Positions 10,511 to 20,813 of a stretch of DNA of 64,000 nt are shown here, in pieces. Position 1 is the first letter of the stretch; every line of letters begins with the position of its first letter. The DNA comes from Paguma larvata (Eukaryota; Chordata; Mammalia; Carnivora; Viverridae). A model generated the notes under the pieces. The model was not told the origin of the DNA. It saw nothing but the letters and a program-made list of their open reading frames with translations, and ran no database searches. A program made the position numbers and the translations under genes. The stretch covers positions 79,640,502 through 79,704,501 of the forward strand of contig CM057832.1 of NCBI GenBank assembly GCA_030068075.1. The letters run 5' to 3'.

Positions 10511-12649
10511 GGGCGGGGCACTTCCATCAGTGTTCTGATGATCCCACTGAACTCTGGGGTCGGGGGTGACCTGGGCCGTCTGGGATGTTGCCTTCCACCC
10601 TGGAAGCCTCCTCGGGGCTCTGGATCTCAGGTGACCCAGTCAGTATGTTGTGTGAGTTTATCACTCGTGTATGCCATGATGCAGAAGAGGCTGAGAGCCA
10701 CAGAGCCGAAGGTCTCATCGGGCTAGGAGACCCATGCAGGAGGGAACAGCCCTTGAGGCCGGCTCCCGTCCTGTGCCCTGGACTTCTCCCTTAGGTGTGG
10801 AGCCTGGATGGATTCTTCCCGCTCCCATCCTAACCAGCACCTTGCTGCCGGTCGTCTTCCATCTCAGGTGTCATCCATTATTGATGAGGTCTGGAGAAGG
10901 CAGTGGTGAATAATTAAGCAGGTTTCAGGTGCTGATTGAACATTAGAGGAAGGAAAGAATGAACATAAGAGAGCCAGGGAAAAGAGTTCTGAATTCTGTT
11001 GTGCCAACAGGACACTAGGTATAGACGTTTTCTGCAACTTTCCAGAAGGCCCCGTGGTTTTCTTCATAGTTTGTTCGATTTTGAGTCTCCTGTGTGATGG
11101 TGGTTCTCTGGGGAATAACTGAACATACTCTAAGCTTTCCACAGCAGCGGCGAAGATCGCGATTGTGATGGCTTCAGCCTGCCTTCAGTGGTTCGCGAGT
11201 CCAAACCAAAGCGATGTTGAGGAGGGAGAGTGGGGGAAATGGCTTCTCCCCTGAGTTAGGGACACTCCACAGGTTGGAAGTGTTTAATCTGGACATTTGG
11301 GAATCAACACCCAGAGATTTTTTATCTTTTCATTAGTTGCTGGAATGAAGAAAGCGTTTGAGAGATGCCCAGCGGTATAAACGGGCTCCCGCGCTCCTCG
11401 CCATGTCGAAACAGAGTCTTTCTTGAATGGGGACCGACAGCTGTGGGAATTACGTCACACCGACCTGGATTATAGTAGGTGCAGTCCGACTGCCAGCAGG
11501 CATGGGCAGAAACGGGGCGAGAGGGAGAGAGAAGGGCACCCCGTGCCCGGCTCTGGCCTGCAGAGTTGTCCACAGCACAGGGAGCCGCAGCATGGGTGGA
11601 TTTTTCCGTTGTGAATTGTTCAGGTCCTTGGCTTCTCTTTTTCCCACCTTTTGACCCTATCGCAACTCACTAACCAAACAGGCAGACTTAGAGAAAGACC
11701 TGTCAGCATGTGTGATAAAGGGTGTGGTGAGAAGGAAGGCTGAAGCAGTCCTTTAGGCTGAGTCTCTAGAATGTTCTGTGCCCTTCATCTTCCTTGCACC
11801 CATGACCTTCCCCATTGCTATGGCTTGTTACGAGGCAGATTGGCGCTGGGAGGTCTGTGTCCCGTCTTCAGCCCTCAGAACCACCCTGCCCTCCTGTTTC
11901 CGTGAGCTGCTTCCAGTTCATTCCCACCTGCCTCTGTCTTGACCTCCTCTTCTGCCGAGGGCCAGCGGACATGGCCCAGCTCTGGAGCCCGATTTGGGAT
12001 TAGCTGTTGGTTTGGGTCAAACCATGGTGGCCCTGGGGGCAGCTTTCTTTGTCGTATTTGTAAGGCTAGCCTGCCACGTCCCCCTCACTCAGAGTGCAGC
12101 GCGAGGATGTCGGAGGCACGCAGCAAATGTCTGGGGTGGCGGGTGTCTGCTTCCAGCGTCCACTGGCCCTGCATGGCACCACGTGCCCAGGTGCGTTCTG
12201 GTGCCGGCTCCGAGAGAGCCCCCGTTTCCCCCCTCCCACCCCTCCTTTGCACATGAGCTGCCTGCTTTTTCGCAGGTTCTATAAACGTAGCAGACTTTAG
12301 AGTGTGTGAAAGTTTCTGGTTGCACCTCAAAACCGAGTTTATTTTCCCCAGAAATAGTAGGCGTCGCTGCCAGCAGGGATAGGCCGGCCCCTTCTCACAA
12401 ACATCAGGTGATGGTGCCCAACCAGTGACGCACGACTGCCAGGGGCCTTTTAGGCACCCAGGGGTTAATGCGGAGGAGCTGGACACCCCGAGAGGTGGCC
12501 ACATCTCCTGTTACAAGTTGCATTATCGACTCGGGCATCTAACACCGCTGGAAACAGTCCCCCAGACGGGCCCCGAGGTCAGGAGTTAGCCCCAGCTCAC
12601 AAGTGGAGGCACCACAGCTGGCCCGGCTGCCCACACGGCACCTGGAGAG
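10511..12649. other. Intron 2, unique sequence
   Basis: No recognised exon or Can-SINE. Moderately GC-rich around 11.8-12.5 kb. Overlapping open frames on both strands up to 139 codons have no recognisable domain. Confidence 0.45.
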
Positions 12650-12694
12650 ATGGAGAATTTTTGGATGTACCAGTTCGAGTGTCAGGAGGAAGAG
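12650..12694 (+). CDS. Candidate alternative first coding exon (speculative)
   Basis: An ATG with a favourable context (GAGAGATGG) opens 15 codons, MENFWMYQFECQEEE, and runs into a strong donor, GAG|GTAGGT. The donor is phase 0, and the next APBA1 exon (24303) starts in phase 0, so splicing would give a short Mint1 lacking the Munc18- and CASK-binding N-terminus but keeping PTB and PDZ domains. No TATA box is seen upstream. I know of no published isoform with this start, and a chance ATG plus donor cannot be excluded. Confidence 0.2.
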
Positions 12695-14656
12695 GTAGGT
12701 GGATCCCAGGGCTTCCGTGATGCTCGCCGCTTCGCTCTCGGCGTTCTAACCCCAGTGCTGTGAGATGGTAAATTCTCTGCGCTTCCCTCCATACTCAGAG
12801 TCTAGGAACAGAGCAGGAGAGTGGGCATTCTCCGGGGTGGTGGGGGGAAGCAGCCAGGGCGGCCTCTGGCTTGGAAGTTCAGGATGACCTGTAGAGAGAG
12901 AAGGCCATTGATCATGTAGGTGCCGGACTCTGCTTTCTCTCCATCAGCATTGCGTTCTAATAAACGAGTTACTCTGGGCACTGTGGCCTCCCCTTCTGTT
13001 CTCTGTGTTGTGTCTTTTGCTTTCATGATGCAAATGGCAGTGAGTGAGCTTAGCGCCTGCACATTAGGAAGTTTGCTAGACGAGGTAACGGGCCGTGGAC
13101 CCTGGGCCTGGCACATAGTAAGCCTCCCGAAAATGGCAGCTGTTGCTGTTCTTAGTAGGTAATGTGTTCTTACTGCAGATAATGTGCTCTTGGCTGGATC
13201 ACTTGATATAAACTACAAGCGACTGGTTTTTCTCTTACCGAACGCAGTTCCGGAGGCCTGGGAAGGAAAGTGCAGGCCCCCAGGGGGGGAAATGAGAGGC
13301 CGGCTCCCTCATTTGTCCGTCACAAATTGTGATGCATTTCAAACGCGTATAGTGAGGCCCTTTCAAAGGGTAACCGATCCCCTGTGTTTCCAGATTGGCT
13401 TTGTCAGCTGGTAAGTTATCTCAACTTACAATAATGACACCGGTGAATAGTTAATTCAGCCTTTTTTTTTTTTTTTTTTTGTCTTTGAGATCATGGCTTC
13501 AGAAGCTTAAGGCCCTTTTGGTGGTAATAAAAGGAATTATTCGCTGACAGTGAGAGCGCCCCTCTTTGAGGAGACAGCTGCATTGCAAGGCTGTCTCTGA
13601 GGTCCCCGGTGGTCCAGGTCTTCACCTCACAGCCGTAACGTGGGGATGTGGGGATGTGGGGCTGGGAGCACCCGCCCCACCCCACCCCCGGGGGAAAAGA
13701 GAGAATAAAAACGGTTAGAATATTTTAACCGACAGTTATCTCAAAATGTTCCGTCGGTATTAATTGAATCCATTATAAATGTGTATATAAAACACTTCAT
13801 TAGGCCCAGGCTATTATCATTTTAATGACATAATTATGCCCCTACAATGCCTGTGCCAACTCTCCTACTTCGCCACATTAAGGAAACAGAAACGTGCATT
13901 GATAATATAGTTTGACTTGGGAGTGAATAATTACGGACTTCTTAGCCAGCTTCAATTTTCAAAAGCACAAACATGTCTTCGAGCAAGAAAAACCTAATCA
14001 TATATTTGTTTCTTTCTTATAACTCTTACACGGAGCAGGGTTAATTGAAAACAACTTAAATCAGTGAGGAAAACAGGTGTGTTTATCTGAGAAAGGCGAT
14101 AAAGCGGGTAAACCAAGAAGCGTAGCGAAAAAGCTGGTCAGAGATGCAGGGACTGGAGAAACCCCACACAGTCCCTAAAGCTGAAGCTTCACGGAAGAAG
14201 TCGAGTAGGTGCCGTCGCCTGCCGCAGGTAGCCACACCTCTGGAATTGCGTGCAGAACCAGACTGGGCGGGCTGTAAGGAACTGAGTGACCAGGTGCTTG
14301 GTCACGGTCTGTGTGAGAACGCTGCCTTTGAGAGCTCTTGTTACGTCCACAGCGCTGTTGTGTTCGCGTGAAGACGTGTGGTTTGCAAGCAGTGTCGACA
14401 GGCAGACAGACCACGGTCAAAGATCGTGAACAGAACCCTTATCTGCCCTTGGGTTCCGATGCTCTGTGAGCCCGTAAGTGCAGTGCTGCATGGGCTCAGG
14501 ACCCACTCTGTGTATCAGCGCGTGTGTGTTTTCTTTCTCCTCTGGTACAAAAGGATCGATGTCCGTATGTGCCTCCCTGTGGTCAGTATATTTCTCGAAC
14601 TCCTGTCGCACATTTTATGAAGAGCCTTGGATGAAGCACTTGGAAAAGAAGACGGT
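12695..14656. other. Intron 2, unique, with an AT-rich block
   Basis: A short MIR-like phrase (CCTGGCACATAGTAAGC) lies at about 13105-13123. From about 13690 to 14110 the DNA is AT-rich, repeat-free and full of TAAT cores (ATTAATTGAATCC, TTTTAATGACATAATTATG), which resembles a conserved non-coding element. A T18 run is at 13461-13478. No exon seen. Confidence 0.4.
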
Positions 14657-14668
14657 AAATAATCACAT

Positions 14669-14820
14669 CCCTGGTGCCTCAGTGGGTTAAGCATCCAACT
14701 CATGATTTCGGCTCACGGTTATGAGATTGAGCTCTGCGTCGGGCTCCGTGCTGGCGCGAAGCCTGCGTAAGATTCTCTCTTCCTTTCTGTACACTCCTCC
14801 GCTGCTCACGTCACAAGTGC

Positions 14821-14862
<42 letters not shown>

Positions 14863-14863
14863 A
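14669..14863 (+). mobile_element. Divergent Can-SINE with (TC)n tail
   Basis: SINE of an older-looking subfamily with GAGATTGAGCTCTGCGTCGGGCTCCG and an uninterrupted (TC)n at about 14826-14858. It is flanked by AAATAATCACAT at 14657-14668 and 14864-14875. Confidence 0.85.
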
Positions 14864-14875
14864 AAATAATCACAT

Positions 14876-15339
14876 TCTGCCTTCATAGTCTTTATTAAAG
14901 TATTATAATTAAACCATCCTGTAGTATTTCAATAAAACATAAGGGAGAAAGTGACGTATGTAAGAATGGCACTAGTAAAACACCAGCATTTCTCATAGGG
15001 GGCTTCCACTCACCGAAGAGAATAGGAAAGATCTCACTAAAGAAGTAACACTGGAGATGAGCCTTTGGAGGCTCAGGGAATGTGCAGTTGAGACAAGACT
15101 ATGAACAAGGGCACCGCGCCAAAACACTCTGGGTGTACACGGGAAGCAGAAAATAGCTCAGTTTGGCTTGATGGCAGAGAATAGTAACTGGAAGGGGGAA
15201 AAGTAAAGTGAAGGCCAAACCTTGGGCTGCCTTAAGTGCCATGGTAGAGTCTAGGATTTATTCTGTACACAGGCAGGAACCACTGAAGTTTTTTAATTGA
15301 GGCGTGATTGCTCAGAACTTGTTAAAATTGTATTTAAAA
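14876..15339. other. Intron 2, unique sequence
   Basis: Nothing recognised. The stretch ends at the AT-rich insertion point of the next SINE. Confidence 0.4.
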
Positions 15340-15550
15340 ATTTTTTTAATGTTCATTTGTTTTTGAGATAGACAGAACACAAGTTGGGGAGGGGCAGAGA
15401 GAGAGAGGGAGACACAGAATCCAAAGCAGGCTCCAGGCTCTGAGCTGTCAGCAGAGAGCCCAGCGCGGGGCTCGAACCCACAAACCACAAAATCATGACC
15501 TGAGCCAAAAGTTGGATGCTTAACCTGCTGAGCCGCCCAGGTGCTCCTCA
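15340..15550 (-). mobile_element. Can-SINE, reverse orientation
   Basis: Reverse complement of a cat-type SINE with poly-T end, GAGGGAGACACAGAATCC core and CTGAGCCGCCCAGGTGCTCC head. An imperfect duplication (TTGTATTTAAAA / TTGTATTTTAAAA) flanks it. Confidence 0.9.
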
Positions 15551-15602
15551 AGTTGTATTTTAAAATGAGAGTCAGTAAGTACTTAGTGAAAGGTGTCCGG
15601 TT

Positions 15603-15853
15603 GTCTTAGTTTGGGCTGCCGTGTAAGAAAGACGCCACAGACTGGTTGGCTTCAACAGCAGAAATTGGGGTGCCTGGCTGGCTCAGTCAGTTAGGTGTCC
15701 AGCTTTTGATTTCAGCTCAGGTCCTGATCTCAAGGTTCTCCTGATACTGAGCCCCACATTGGGCTCTGCACTGACAGCACAGAGCCTGCTTGGGATTCTC
15801 TCTTTCCCTCTCTCTCTGCCCCTCCCCTGCCTCATGCATGCTCTCCACCCCCT

Positions 15854-15898
<45 letters not shown>

Positions 15899-16245
15899 AC
15901 TCAAAATAAACATGAAAAAAAAAAACCATATTTATTTCTCACCGTTCTGGAACCTGGGAAGTCTGAGATCAGGGTGCCTCCATGGTGAGCTACTGGTATA
16001 GACCCCCTTCCTGATTTGCAGATGGCCGCGTTCTCTCTGTGTTCTCACACGGTAGAGAGCAGAGAGGAAGCAGGCCCTTTTGTGTCTCTTCGTGTAAGGG
16101 CACTAATCCCATTAGGAGAGCTCCATCCTCATGACCTAGTTACCTCAAACAGCACCAGCTCCTCATACTGTCCCACTGGGTGCTAGGGTCTCCGTGTATG
16201 AATTTGCGGGGGACACAGTTCATTGTGCTGGTGAAGAAGGTCCAG
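15603..16245 (+). repeat. Ancient repeat, interrupted by a SINE
   Basis: Starts TGTCTTAGTTTGGGCTGCCG, continues across the SINE at 15667-15927 with TTTATTTCTCACCGTTCTGG, and ends near TATGAATTTGCGGGGGACAC. This is a well-known old mammalian interspersed repeat whose family name I cannot fix from memory. A second copy is at 46455-47125, also split by a SINE. Confidence 0.6.
15667..15927 (+). mobile_element. Can-SINE with long (TC)n tail
   Basis: Cat-type head GGGGTGCCTGGCTGGCTCAG, a (TC)n run at about 15859-15894 and the tail CAAAATAAACATGAAAAAAA. It is inserted into the older repeat at 15603-16245. Confidence 0.9.
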
Positions 16246-16392
16246 GAGCACTTGGTGCTTGGGTCTCATGTGGTATGTTGGCTGCTTGGTGACTTTAAAA
16301 AAGGATTTTATTCTCAGGTTCTGTGAGTTGCTCCACACGGGTGAAATTACTAAATAATCCAGTCACAGATTTGGTAAAACTGTGTCATTTTT

Positions 16393-16610
16393 TTTTTAAT
16401 TTTTTTTAACATTTATTTATTTTTGAGACATAGAGACAGAGCGTGAGCAGGAGAAGGGCAGAGAGAGAGGGAGACACAGAATCTGAAGCAGGCTCCAGGC
16501 TCCGAGCCATCAGCACAGAGCCTGACACGGGGCTCGAACTCACAGACCGCAAGATCATGACCTGAGCCAAAGTCGGTGGCTTAACCGACTGAGCCACCCA
16601 GGCGCCCCAT
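16393..16610 (-). mobile_element. Can-SINE with perfect 16-nt target-site duplication
   Basis: Complete reverse-oriented SINE bounded by AAACTGTGTCATTTTT at 16377-16392 and 16611-16626. It closely matches the nested copy at 10098-10318, which suggests one recent subfamily. Confidence 0.95.
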
Positions 16611-16626
16611 AAACTGTGTCATTTTT

Positions 16627-17620
16627 AAAGGAATATTTTCTCCTACCCTTCGTCATGGGGAAATTTTTGTCACTCAGTTTCCTTGCAGGAAAGGACCAAC
16701 ACGTCCTGGGACTTGTCAAGGTTGGCTAGAGCCAGCTGGAGTCTCTCGCCAAGGTCCTCGTGGTAGAATATCTGGGCGTGTCGCGGTGATAGGTTTAAAT
16801 TAACACTTGCCTATGCACCCGATTCTCTTCTGTAACTCCACCGACATGATAGCATCACCCTCAACCCTCATACTGCAAAACGCTGTTGTGAATGGGAGAC
16901 AGCGGGCATGCCAGAAATCGCACACCGTTGTTGTATATACCTCCAGTCTTAGCCAGGAAGGCGCTGTTCTTACCAATATACCAGTAAGAGTCTTGGGACT
17001 TAGGAATTAATTTAGAGTCTTTGTAGTATGATTTTAGAGAGCCTTCCATGTGCTTTTTTAATTCTATCCATGAGTAAAATTTTAATAAGGGAACAGGAAG
17101 AGGGAAATGAGGACAGCATCTCCGTGGGCATACGTCGTCCTTGAGAACACTCCCCCATGGGAGGAAGTAATTGTTGTTACTGTTGGACTCTTACAAGACT
17201 CGTCAAATGTTGGTTGAATGCTTTGTGCGACCACAGGCACTGAGCTGGTGCCCTGTGTACGTTGTCACCGATTAATCCTCACGTCAGCCCCAGGAGGTGG
17301 GTAGTAACTGTTTTCCCCAATTCTCAGGAGGACCAGAGAAGATGAGTAACTGCTCTGAGTCAGAGTACTGAGCGGGAGAGCAGGATTCAGACACTGGTCT
17401 GCCCGATGATGGGCTGGACCGCTCACCCATCTCACTCTCTTGAAACCTTGAGAGCTTTACTTGTTCTGCCACATTATAAAATTAAAACATCCTAGCCTTT
17501 TTTTTTTCTTTATCCCAGCCTCTTTCAAAGGAGAAATGGGCCCTATATTCCCTAGAATAACACCGTGCTTCTGGAAATAGAGCCTAATATTGCAAAGCCA
17601 GATCGTGTTGGGTTGGAAGA
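16627..17620. repeat. Intron 2 with a MIR-like fragment
   Basis: About 17195-17430 has the order of a reverse MIR: TTGGTTGAATGC, TTAATCCTCACGTCAGCCCC, GATGAGTAAC, GAGCAGGATTCAGACACTGG. The rest shows no recognisable feature. Confidence 0.5.
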
Positions 17621-17621
17621 C

Positions 17622-17697
17622 CAGATCCTCTCCCTCCTCTTTCTCTCTGCCCCTCTCCCACCTATGCTCTCTCTCAAAATGAATAAATAAACCTTTT
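17622..17697 (+). mobile_element. 3' fragment of a Can-SINE
   Basis: Only the pyrimidine-rich segment and tail remain (TTCTCTCTGCCCCTC ... CTCAAAATGAATAAATAAAC). It lies immediately before a full-length copy. Confidence 0.8.
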
Positions 17698-17710
17698 TTT
17701 TTTTAATGTG

Positions 17711-17925
17711 GGTGGGCACCTGGATGGCTTAGTCATTAAGCGTCCGATTTTGCCTCAGGTCATGATCTCACGGTTCATGAGTTCGAGCCCCACATCGGGC
17801 TCTGTGCTGACAGCCCAGAGCCTGGAGCCTGCTTCAGATTCGGTGACTCCCTCTCTCTCTGCCCCTCATCTGCTCACGCATTCTGTCTCTCTCTCTCAAA
17901 ACAAATAAATAAACATAAAAAGAAG
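17711..17925 (+). mobile_element. Can-SINE
   Basis: Full-length cat-type copy from GGGTGGGCACCTGGATGG to CAAATAAATAAACATAAAA. It sits about 14 bases after a truncated copy, making a small tandem cluster. Confidence 0.92.
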
Positions 17926-20578
17926 GACCAAAATTTCAAACTATGGGGAGACAAGAGGGGATTTGTTTAGAACCTCATCTTGAGAACAATACTAAAAATT
18001 GTAATAATATGTTTTAATTAATGTTTTATCTTGTGGCTAATAACATGTAGGTTACAATTTCACCTACCTGTAAATTCTTAAAACAGAGGGGAAGTATTGA
18101 TTTGAGGAGTTGTACCTTTTTTTTGTTTTTTCCAAGCCATCGAATGTATACAGTAGAACCCTTCTCCAGGTCACATGGTGACGTCTGTAGCATTATCGGA
18201 AGGGAGTCTTCCAGTTGTAAAGACGTCAGCTTCATCAAAGACGTGCGAGGGCTGCTACAGTTTTCACAAGGGCCTGCCTTAATGGATTAGATACTCCAGT
18301 CATGCTTTGTCAGAGCACCCCTGGTACCATCCTTCTTCCTAGGTAATCGTCCACTTCACTGTGCGCCCGCCTAACCCCACCAGCTCTTCCAGTTATCCGT
18401 GGCTGGTTGGAGCGTCCTCCAGCCATTCCCATTCAACTTTCTAAAATCCTGCTTTTTATTTATTGTTGAAGTATTCGCACTAGGAGGCTTCTGGCGTTCT
18501 GTTTTGTTTCGTTTGTGGCCTTGTGACACCAGATGGTCGCAACCGTCAACAGAGACCAGCTGCCAGAGATGAGGGCTGGAGAGAGAGGGGTTGAGGCGGA
18601 CAGTGACGTCATGAGTGGTCAGCTCGGTGGTGACTGGTTTTGTGTTACTGTGGCTTTTGTTCTCCTCAAGGATCAAGTGGCCACTGCTTTCAGAAGACAC
18701 CCTGCGTTTGTGTGTTCATCTGTCTCCCCTGCCAACCAGGGGGCTCCCTGGGTACAGGCAGGGGTCGGGGCCTCCTCAGAGGCTGTCAGAATTTCCATGT
18801 TAAATAAATGGATGAATGGTCCCAGTGGAACTCCCCCTCCTTGCATCTTGTGAGTGGAATCTCTCCCGAAGTCTGTTAAGATCTCTGTATGTCTCTAGAT
18901 CTCTGCTTTGCACTCAGTCTTAGGCTTTTCTGAAAAGAACGCTGTCTACTTGGAAAGAGCCGGCAGGCCCTTTAGCGTGGGGGTGTTCTCATTAGCATCC
19001 AGTCAGCCTTTCCTGGTTGTAGTCTTCTCTTCATGCGGACGTCAGGGGAGAAGGAATTCAGGAAAGGGAAGAGCAGAAGGTGATAACTCAGTCCCTCAGT
19101 CCTTTGTATTTTCAGTCCAACTGAGGACATAGTCGCCGAGTGCCTGGATGAACCTTCCCCAGTGAGGACATCAGGCCAGTGACTCATGAAGAAAACCCCA
19201 ACTCCTGAGCAGAGAGTGGGTGCTGGCTACTTGTCATCAGTGAAGCTCCGACGACTTATCCTTGCCTGTCGGCTCATCTCCTGCTTTCCTGCAGAGCTGC
19301 TCCACCTCCCGGCCTCTCTCTGTTTCCAGAACATTTCCTCCCACTCCCCATCCCACCCTGCTCCATGAATACTGCATACTTTTCAGGGCTCAGCTGAAGT
19401 ATCCTCTTCCCCATAAAGTGTTGCCCGTATACCCTCCCCTCCTGCAGCACTGCTTCCTCTCAGCCCTGCGTCCCATGGACAGATGAAATCCCTGCCACCT
19501 TGCCACCGCCCTGCCTCCACATGTCTGCCTCCTCCCCTCTTCTGGAAAGGGACATAGGACAGGACCGCAACATCGCTTTCGTCTTGGTTTCTCGACCCAG
19601 TAGTAAGGACAGAGATAGGTCCGGAAGTGTCTGCTGGCGGAATAAATGAGGAATAGTTCTCTGCGCACGCTTTGCTTCCCTGCAAGTATCACCTCTACCA
19701 CCGGCGGTATAGCGTTAGCCCCCAGGAGATGTTCGATTGGAGATGAAACGAGCGATTGGCTTTCCCTCTGGACGCTTCTGTATCCCGAGGCTGTCTCCAG
19801 TCTAACTAAGGGACTGTCCATCTCTTGCCCTGGCACCGAAAAACCAGAGCCTTAGGGCTGAAAGCTCTGCTCCGTGGAGCCCCGGAGCGGTGGTAGTAAA
19901 ATTCATACTGTGGTTGTGGAGAATCTGCTGGAACACAATCTGCAGAAGACACGCGGCTTAAGACCTCCTACAGTTAACCCGAACAGGGAGCTGTTGAGTT
20001 GGGAACATCACGGCGCCTCCTTCTAGACGCCCAGTGTGGCACGTTGTGAATTTCCAAGCCCGTACTTGCTTCCCATCCTTGGTCTCATTGACTTAAAATG
20101 TAGTGTCTAGTCAGTGACCCAGAAGGCATGAGACTTCAGAGAAATACATAATAACTCCCTTTCTGTGTCACATTTTATTGGTTAAACTTTGCCCCCAGTA
20201 CATTCTTTGAAAGTAAAAGGTGTTATCTAGTTTCTGGTTTTCTCTCTACTTTTGAGAGTACAGCGAGGCAGAAGCTGGTGTTGAGGGGTGAAGGGCTTTC
20301 AAAGCAGACATTTGAGATGAGTCGATGCTCACACCTTCATTTAGGCTCCATGGGGGCTATGCCTGCCCTGAAGGCATTTGTCCACCATGACTTTGTCAGC
20401 AGTCGTGTGGGGAGTGGCGGGCTTCCACCTGATGGGGGCCTTTCATTTGGAGACAGCTTTCAGCTTCAGAAGAACTTTGTTGGAGCTCAGGTCAGAGTCT
20501 TCACAGGCAATGACCCTATTTTCTAATTCAGAATGCAGATATAACATTCCACAGGTGAGATCATAGGCGTGCTATCAG
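17926..20578. other. Intron 2, unique sequence
   Basis: No exon or Can-SINE. A palindromic full CRE-type motif, TGACGTCA, lies at 18604-18611. Reverse open frames around 19383-19836 have no recognisable domain. Confidence 0.45.
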
Positions 20579-20589
20579 AAAAGGGCTTC

Positions 20590-20802
20590 GGAGCTGCCTG
20601 GGTGGCTCAGTTGGTTGGGTGTCCAGCTTCAGCTCAGGTCATGATCTTGCGGTTCATGGGTTCGAGCCTTGGGTCAGGCTCTGTGCTGACAGCGTGGAGT
20701 CTGGAGCCTGCTTGGGATTCCGTGTCTCCTCCTCTCTTTGCTCCTCCCCCCTCACGCTCGGTCTCTCTCTCTCTCTCAAAAATTAATAAACATAAAGAAA
20801 AT
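20590..20802 (+). mobile_element. Can-SINE with 11-nt target-site duplication
   Basis: Cat-type copy flanked by AAAAGGGCTTC at 20579-20589 and 20803-20813. The B-box region GGGTTCGAGCCTTGGG is slightly diverged. Confidence 0.93.
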
Positions 20803-20813
20803 AAAAGGGCTTC

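Noticed and set aside
13393..13480. Possible Y-RNA-like pseudogene (GTAAGTTATCTCAA)
   Set aside because: Only a short stretch resembles Y RNA. The rest, including the 3' partner strand, does not match.
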